The translations under genes were made by a program, and so were the position numbers. Positions 60,351 to 64,000 of a stretch of DNA of 64,000 nt are shown in pieces (position 1 is the stretch's first letter; every line of letters begins with the position of its first letter). The notes under the pieces were generated by a model. It had not been told where the DNA came from, did not search any database, and saw nothing but the letters and a program-made list of their open reading frames with translations. The DNA comes from Paenibacillus durus (GTDB lineage: Bacteria > Bacillota > Bacilli > Paenibacillales > Paenibacillaceae), in the NCBI RefSeq assembly GCF_000756615.1, contig NZ_CP009288.1:3286001-3350000 (forward strand), given 5' to 3'.

Positions 60351-61817
60351 TTAGTTGATCGTCAATTGTCCTTGTTCAAGGATACTGTCTTTGACAACCG
60401 AAGTCTTGTTGCCTTTGATGCTCATCAGGAAGCTTGGCGCGAAGGACGCACGATGCTCCGGATAGAAACCGCGATTGGTTATATAGCTGGTAATAACCAC
60501 ATTTTTACCGTCGGCTTGCGGTACGGCAAAGTGAGAGTAAGTAAAGGTAAGATCCGCAGGATCAAGATCCAATTGCAGCACAAGTCCAGTGTCGTTCAAC
60601 GGCTTGTAAGGTCCGGTAAGCGATTCGGATACGAAGCCCAGCATATAAATATCTTTAGCAGTGATTCCGTCAATGGTCATTTTCGATCCTCTGGAATCGG
60701 TGAACAAATACCATTTGCCATTCATTTTAAATACGTTGGCACGTTCAATTTCATCCGTTACGAGGTTGGACGCAATTACAGGCTTCATGACTTGCTTCAA
60801 CGTATAATCATCATTTAATTCAATCATGCCAAGAGCGCCGTTCGCTAACGTAGCGAGCGGTTTTTGCGGACTTTGCAGCAATTTATCTTTCTCATCTTCG
60901 AAGAATTTTTTATTTCCGCCATAGAAGACTTTGTTATTGAAGGCATCCTCATCCTGGTAACCCACTTCAGTGCCTGTATTAGCCTCAAATACAAGGTATT
61001 TGTGACCATTGTCCTCAACATAGTGAGGATCTCTTAACGTATGGTTATCGCCTGAAGAATAGGCTCCTTCATCGATAAACTGCTGAACATTTTGATAGGT
61101 TGTTCCGTCTCCGTCAAAGATGGATTTATAATCTTCAACACCGTCCACCTTCAGTGAATCGGCGTCCGGCTCGGACAGGTTGATTTGAGCCGTAGTTAAC
61201 GTTTGTTTGCCATAACCCGTTCCGCCATCCCACGTCGCGCCGGAGAAGTCTGTATAGAACAAGCGCACCTTGCCGTCACTGGTCAATGTCGCGGAACCTG
61301 ACCACTCTTGGGTCTGATATTTGAGGATCGGATCGCCCGAATCGAATTTATCGCTGTTTTTAAAGACTCTGCCGGCACTCTTCCAGCTGTCAATCGAATT
61401 GTCTCCGGCTTTGTGATAGAACAGGTAAATCGAAGTGTCATTACCGTCTCTCGGATCTCCGGCCAAGGCAAAAACGAGTTCGTAGCCTTTATAATTCGCT
61501 GCCGTTCCATCGGCATTTTGCAGCGGCCAGCTATCCCATACATCCAAGTCGATCAGATTGCCAAACTTATCATAACCTTTTGCCGAAGCGATGTTCTTGA
61601 TGGTCGATGCATCGAACGCCGGCACTTTGAACTGTTCACTCTGCTGCTGCTCGGGTATTTTCAGCATGTCAAAGCGTGTGATGTGGGTAAATCCGTAATC
61701 TTCTTTGTAATCTGTACTATCATTCCCTTGCGCAAATGCTGAAGTTCCGCCACCTGCCAATAAAGCTGTTGTAAAAGTTACTGCTGCTGCTTGCTTTACA
61801 AATTTTTTGATATTCAT
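60351..61817 (-). CDS. sacB: Levansucrase (first copy)
   Basis: 488 aa from the ATG at 61817 (GAAGGAGACA). Signal peptide about 1-29 (ending SAFAQG). GH68 residues: VWDSWPLQNADGTA, LRDPHYVEDNGHKYLVFEA, TDEIERANVFKMNGKWYLFT. Longer frames run back through the leader and have no RBS. It is the first of two tandem levansucrase genes; sequence between them keeps the same leader type. Confidence 0.95.
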   Translation of the reverse strand: MNIKKFVKQAAAVTFTTALLAGGGTSAFAQGNDSTDYKEDYGFTHITRFDMLKIPEQQQSEQFKVPAFDASTIKNIASAKGYDKFGNLIDLDVWDSWPLQNADGTAANYKGYELVFALAGDPRDGNDTSIYLFYHKAGDNSIDSWKSAGRVFKNSDKFDSGDPILKYQTQEWSGSATLTSDGKVRLFYTDFSGATWDGGTGYGKQTLTTAQINLSEPDADSLKVDGVEDYKSIFDGDGTTYQNVQQFIDEGAYSSGDNHTLRDPHYVEDNGHKYLVFEANTGTEVGYQDEDAFNNKVFYGGNKKFFEDEKDKLLQSPQKPLATLANGALGMIELNDDYTLKQVMKPVIASNLVTDEIERANVFKMNGKWYLFTDSRGSKMTIDGITAKDIYMLGFVSESLTGPYKPLNDTGLVLQLDLDPADLTFTYSHFAVPQADGKNVVITSYITNRGFYPEHRASFAPSFLMSIKGNKTSVVKDSILEQGQLTIN

Positions 61818-61867
61818 GCTCTGTCTCCTTCTCTGCTTCATATTTTGTTCCCGCCAAACAGAAAAAA

Positions 61868-61937
61868 GACCTAAAAATTCCTCTGGGAAAATTCCCAATC
61901 GGATTTTTAGGTCTTGCCTGCTTAGCAGTAACAATCC
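61868..61937 (-). promoter_or_regulatory. RAT antiterminator/terminator leader of first sacB
   Basis: RAT at 61910-61937 (minus strand GGATTGTTACTG ... GCAGGCAAGACC) overlapping a terminator with arms GACCTAAAAATCC and GGAATTTTTAGGTC and then a T-run. Confidence 0.88.
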
Positions 61938-62149
61938 CGACAATGTTTTGTTGTCACGGCTATTCTATATTTTTCAGCACACAATAACTATAGACTAAAT
62001 TTCCTCTTTTTGGATAAGGTGAAAAGGAGGGGTTTTCATTCGGTCTATCCTCATAAATTCCTAATTATTCCTGAACAGTTCGACATTATTTTCATCTTTA
62101 TTAGAAGATAGCGTTGCAATAGTGAAGTTGCTTGAAGGCGGGGCTGAAT

Positions 62150-62190
62150 AAGAAACGGATCCGTTCCACGATGGACGGATCCGTTTCTTT
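62150..62190. terminator. Strong terminator after the antiterminator gene
   Basis: AAGAAACGGATCCGT and ACGGATCCGTTTCTT, a 15-bp perfect stem with T-run, downstream of the PRD antiterminator gene. Confidence 0.85.
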
Positions 62191-62226
62191 TATGAGAATA
62201 CTTTATATACATTATAATGAAGAAAC

Positions 62227-63075
62227 TCAATTCGCCATATCCTTCAACCGGGTACCCATCCGGTTAATCTCCATGGCGATCAATACCAATTGGCTGTCGG
62301 CAAACGTATAGCCATAGTCCTCTTCCACCTGGCCTGCGATCCATCTTGCCTGCTCGTAAGCCGTGTGATAGCGTTCCTTGGCGATCCTGACAATTTCAGG
62401 GTCCAGTTCATTGCACAGCTTTCCGCTGTCATCGGTTCTAAGAATATTTTCGAGTTGATTCACCAGACGCTCATAGGTGGCAGAAGCCCGGTTCAAAAAA
62501 ACACCGGCGATACGTTCCACTCCTTCGGCAATATCCCGGATTAAGGCCGCTCTGTCCGTACCTGCCCCTGAAGCTCCGGCATTAACCCAAGCAGTATGGA
62601 TGTGCATGGCGATATAACCGACCTCGTCATCCGGAATTTCGATATTCAATTTATCTCGAATGATTCTTTTCGCGTGCAGCCCGATTTGGAATTCTTGCGG
62701 ATAGAGAATCCGGATTTCTTGCAGAAGCGTATTCTGAATGACCATACCTTTGCTAAGCCGCTTTAAAGCGAATGAGAGATGATCGGTCAACGCAATATGA
62801 ATATGTTTTTTGAAGGTTACTGAGAGTTCGCTCTCCGCAAAGGAAATGATGTTCTCCGACACGGCAATTTCCTCTTCGGGCAGTGTTCGAAACATCTCCT
62901 TCAGATGGCTATATTGATCCGGATCGTCCATAATGAACACTTTCTCGATGCGGTACGGATCGACAATATCGTTTTTTCCTTTTTGAAAAGCAATACCGGA
63001 ACCCATGACAATCTTTTCTTCTCCAAGGTCGTGTACCACAACCGCGTTATTGTTCAGAATTTTTTTGATTTTCAT
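62227..63075 (-). CDS. sacT: BglG/SacT-type transcriptional antiterminator
   Basis: 282 aa from the ATG at 63075 (CAGGAGAAT). RNA-binding CAT domain about 1-55 (MKIKKILNNNAVVVHDLGEE), then two PRDs (about 70-170 and 175-280) with conserved histidines in LTDHLSFALKRL and YIAMHIHTAW, and in the second PRD ERYHTAYEQA. PTS-dependent phosphorylation of PRDs controls such proteins. It lies between a PTS sucrose-type permease and the sacB leaders and is the obvious RAT-binding factor for both. Confidence 0.9.
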   Translation of the reverse strand: MKIKKILNNNAVVVHDLGEEKIVMGSGIAFQKGKNDIVDPYRIEKVFIMDDPDQYSHLKEMFRTLPEEEIAVSENIISFAESELSVTFKKHIHIALTDHLSFALKRLSKGMVIQNTLLQEIRILYPQEFQIGLHAKRIIRDKLNIEIPDDEVGYIAMHIHTAWVNAGASGAGTDRAALIRDIAEGVERIAGVFLNRASATYERLVNQLENILRTDDSGKLCNELDPEIVRIAKERYHTAYEQARWIAGQVEEDYGYTFADSQLVLIAMEINRMGTRLKDMAN

Positions 63076-63110
63076 GATATTCTCCTGTGCTTTTACGATT
63101 GGTATTTGAA

Positions 63111-64000
63111 TCATTGTTCTTGCCGATGCGTGTCGACTCCTAGAACCCAGGTAACTACGAAGGCCACTCCCGCAGCCAGCAGGAGACCGACCATATAATG
63201 AATGAAATTGATGTGTCCAGGCGGGACAATAAAGGCGATCATCGGAATCCCGGTCAATCCGAACGAATTGGCTACCACCTCATGAAAGGCTACATAAGCC
63301 CCTCCCGCCGCCCCTCCCGCCGCTGCGCCCAGGAAAGGGCGGCCAAGCTTCAGGTTGACGCCGAATGCGATCGGCTCAGTAATCCCAAGAAAGGCGGTAA
63401 TCGAGGCGGGAAGCGCTATCTTTTTCAACTCGCTGTCCCGGGTTCTTGTATACACCGCAAGTCCGGCCCCGCCTTGAGCGATATTCGCCATCGACCAGAT
63501 GGGAAGCAGAAAGTTGACCCCGACGTTTGGATTGGAAATAAGCCCGATTTCAATTGCCTGAATGCCGTGGTGCAGCCCGGTCAAGACGATAAGACCATAG
63601 ATCCCGCCAAGGACCAGCCCGAATACCGTACTCCCAAATCGGTACACCTCTTCCAGCAAGCCGCTAAGAAAGCCGCCCAGATGCGCAGCAAGCGGCCCAA
63701 TGACCAGAACAGCGAGGCCGCCTCCAACGACAAAGCTGAGAAAGGGAACCAGCAAAATGGTGGTTGATGGCGGAACAATCCGCCGCAGCCCCTTCTCGAT
63801 CAGCGTCATCAACAATACCGCAAGAATAATCGGAATTACGGTGCCTTGATAGCCAAACTGCGGGGTGTTCGTTAAATCTGCAGGGTTAAGTAACGCTGTT
63901 CCGCCGGTTCCTGCCATATGCAATAAGTCGAGCCGGGTCATGACAATTCCGATAGCGGCGCCGAGCGTAGGGGTGCCCCCAAACCGCTTAGCCGCATGAT
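63111..64000 (-). CDS. PTS sucrose-type EIIBC, C-terminal part (5' end outside window)
   Basis: The frame is open to the right edge. EIIC signatures are visible: ALVLGGIYG-like helices, TGLHHGIQAIEIGLISNPNV, IAQGGAGLAVYTRT and the family signature SITAFLGITEPIAFGVNLKL. Several membrane segments. The IIB domain would be outside. It imports and phosphorylates sucrose (or a related disaccharide) and probably also signals to the PRD antiterminator next to it. Confidence 0.88.
   Translation of the reverse strand, partial: HAAKRFGGTPTLGAAIGIVMTRLDLLHMAGTGGTALLNPADLTNTPQFGYQGTVIPIILAVLLMTLIEKGLRRIVPPSTTILLVPFLSFVVGGGLAVLVIGPLAAHLGGFLSGLLEEVYRFGSTVFGLVLGGIYGLIVLTGLHHGIQAIEIGLISNPNVGVNFLLPIWSMANIAQGGAGLAVYTRTRDSELKKIALPASITAFLGITEPIAFGVNLKLGRPFLGAAAGGAAGGAYVAFHEVVANSFGLTGIPMIAFIVPPGHINFIHYMVGLLLAAGVAFVVTWVLGVDTHRQEQ

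Noticed and set aside
1..64000. CRISPR arrays, tRNA or rRNA genes, prophage structural genes
   Set aside because: None was seen. The repeats present are protein-coding dipeptide repeats or operator palindromes.

Overview
The window looks like a chromosome segment of a Paenibacillus-type, spore-forming Firmicute. The evidence is a YjcZ-type sporulation microprotein, Bacillus-style AGGAGG ribosome binding sites with frequent GTG and TTG starts, two sucrose/levan (sacB-type) leaders with RAT antiterminators, a TnrA/GlnR-type site, and many Bacilli-type regulators (Rrf2, PadR, HxlR, MarR, ECF sigma/DUF4179 pairs). Both ends cut genes: a glycyl radical enzyme at the left and a PTS sucrose permease at the right.

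Layout. 1-3.0 kb: a leftward unit of a 46-aa membrane peptide, a LacI regulator with an apparent internal deletion, and a glycyl radical enzyme whose C-terminal glycyl domain lies outside the window. 3.1-7.9 kb: VanZ-like protein and two divergent ECF sigma/anti-sigma (DUF4179-type) modules. 8.4-11 kb: cation efflux, YmaF-like His-rich protein, polysaccharide deacetylase, YjcZ microprotein. 11-18.2 kb: DUF116 protein and a nitrate assimilation unit (NarK-type transporter plus a 1407-aa nitrate reductase fused to a CysJ-like diflavin reductase), preceded by a long leader with a GlnR/TnrA-type site, two ANTAR-type hexaloop hairpins and an intrinsic terminator. 18.2-21.4 kb: possible IS debris, SnoaL-like lipoprotein, Rrf2-controlled hydrolase. 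21.5-24.2 kb: four uncharacterised genes sharing an NGNA-like motif, two of them with NEN/NDN repeats. 24.3-30.6 kb: atypical ketoacyl synthase III, STAS-like protein, DUF2278 protein, nucleoside hydrolase among gene remnants, MDR reductase/HxlR pair. 30.7-36.7 kb: GNAT remnant, DUF4405 membrane protein, broken flavodoxin gene, an orphan nitrogenase-like D/K pair, lipoprotein, and a decayed copy of part of the nucleoside hydrolase gene. 36.7-41.1 kb: PadR/flavodoxin and MarR/esterase/amidohydrolase units. 41.1-42.5 kb: gene-poor debris with a group II intron relic. 43-51.3 kb: QueG-like ferredoxin protein with MarR, ABC-2-type exporter with TetR, AraC plus EamA, a large secreted protein, an HD protein. 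51.3-55.9 kb: MacAB-like efflux operon with a two-component system. 56-64 kb: beta/gamma-crystallin protein and the sucrose/levan locus (PTS permease, PRD antiterminator, two levansucrases, GH32 levanase).

How the parts work together. The sucrose/levan locus is the most coherent: the PRD protein should relieve the terminators in both sacB leaders, levansucrases make levan outside the cell, and the GH32 enzyme degrades it. The nitrate unit appears controlled at initiation (GlnR-type site) and at elongation (ANTAR-type leader). The main candidates for undescribed biology are the NGNA-motif repeat cluster and the orphan nitrogenase-like pair, which keeps P-cluster cysteines but lacks the usual active-site histidines and has no nifH or cofactor genes in view. 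The window is also rich in small gene relics.
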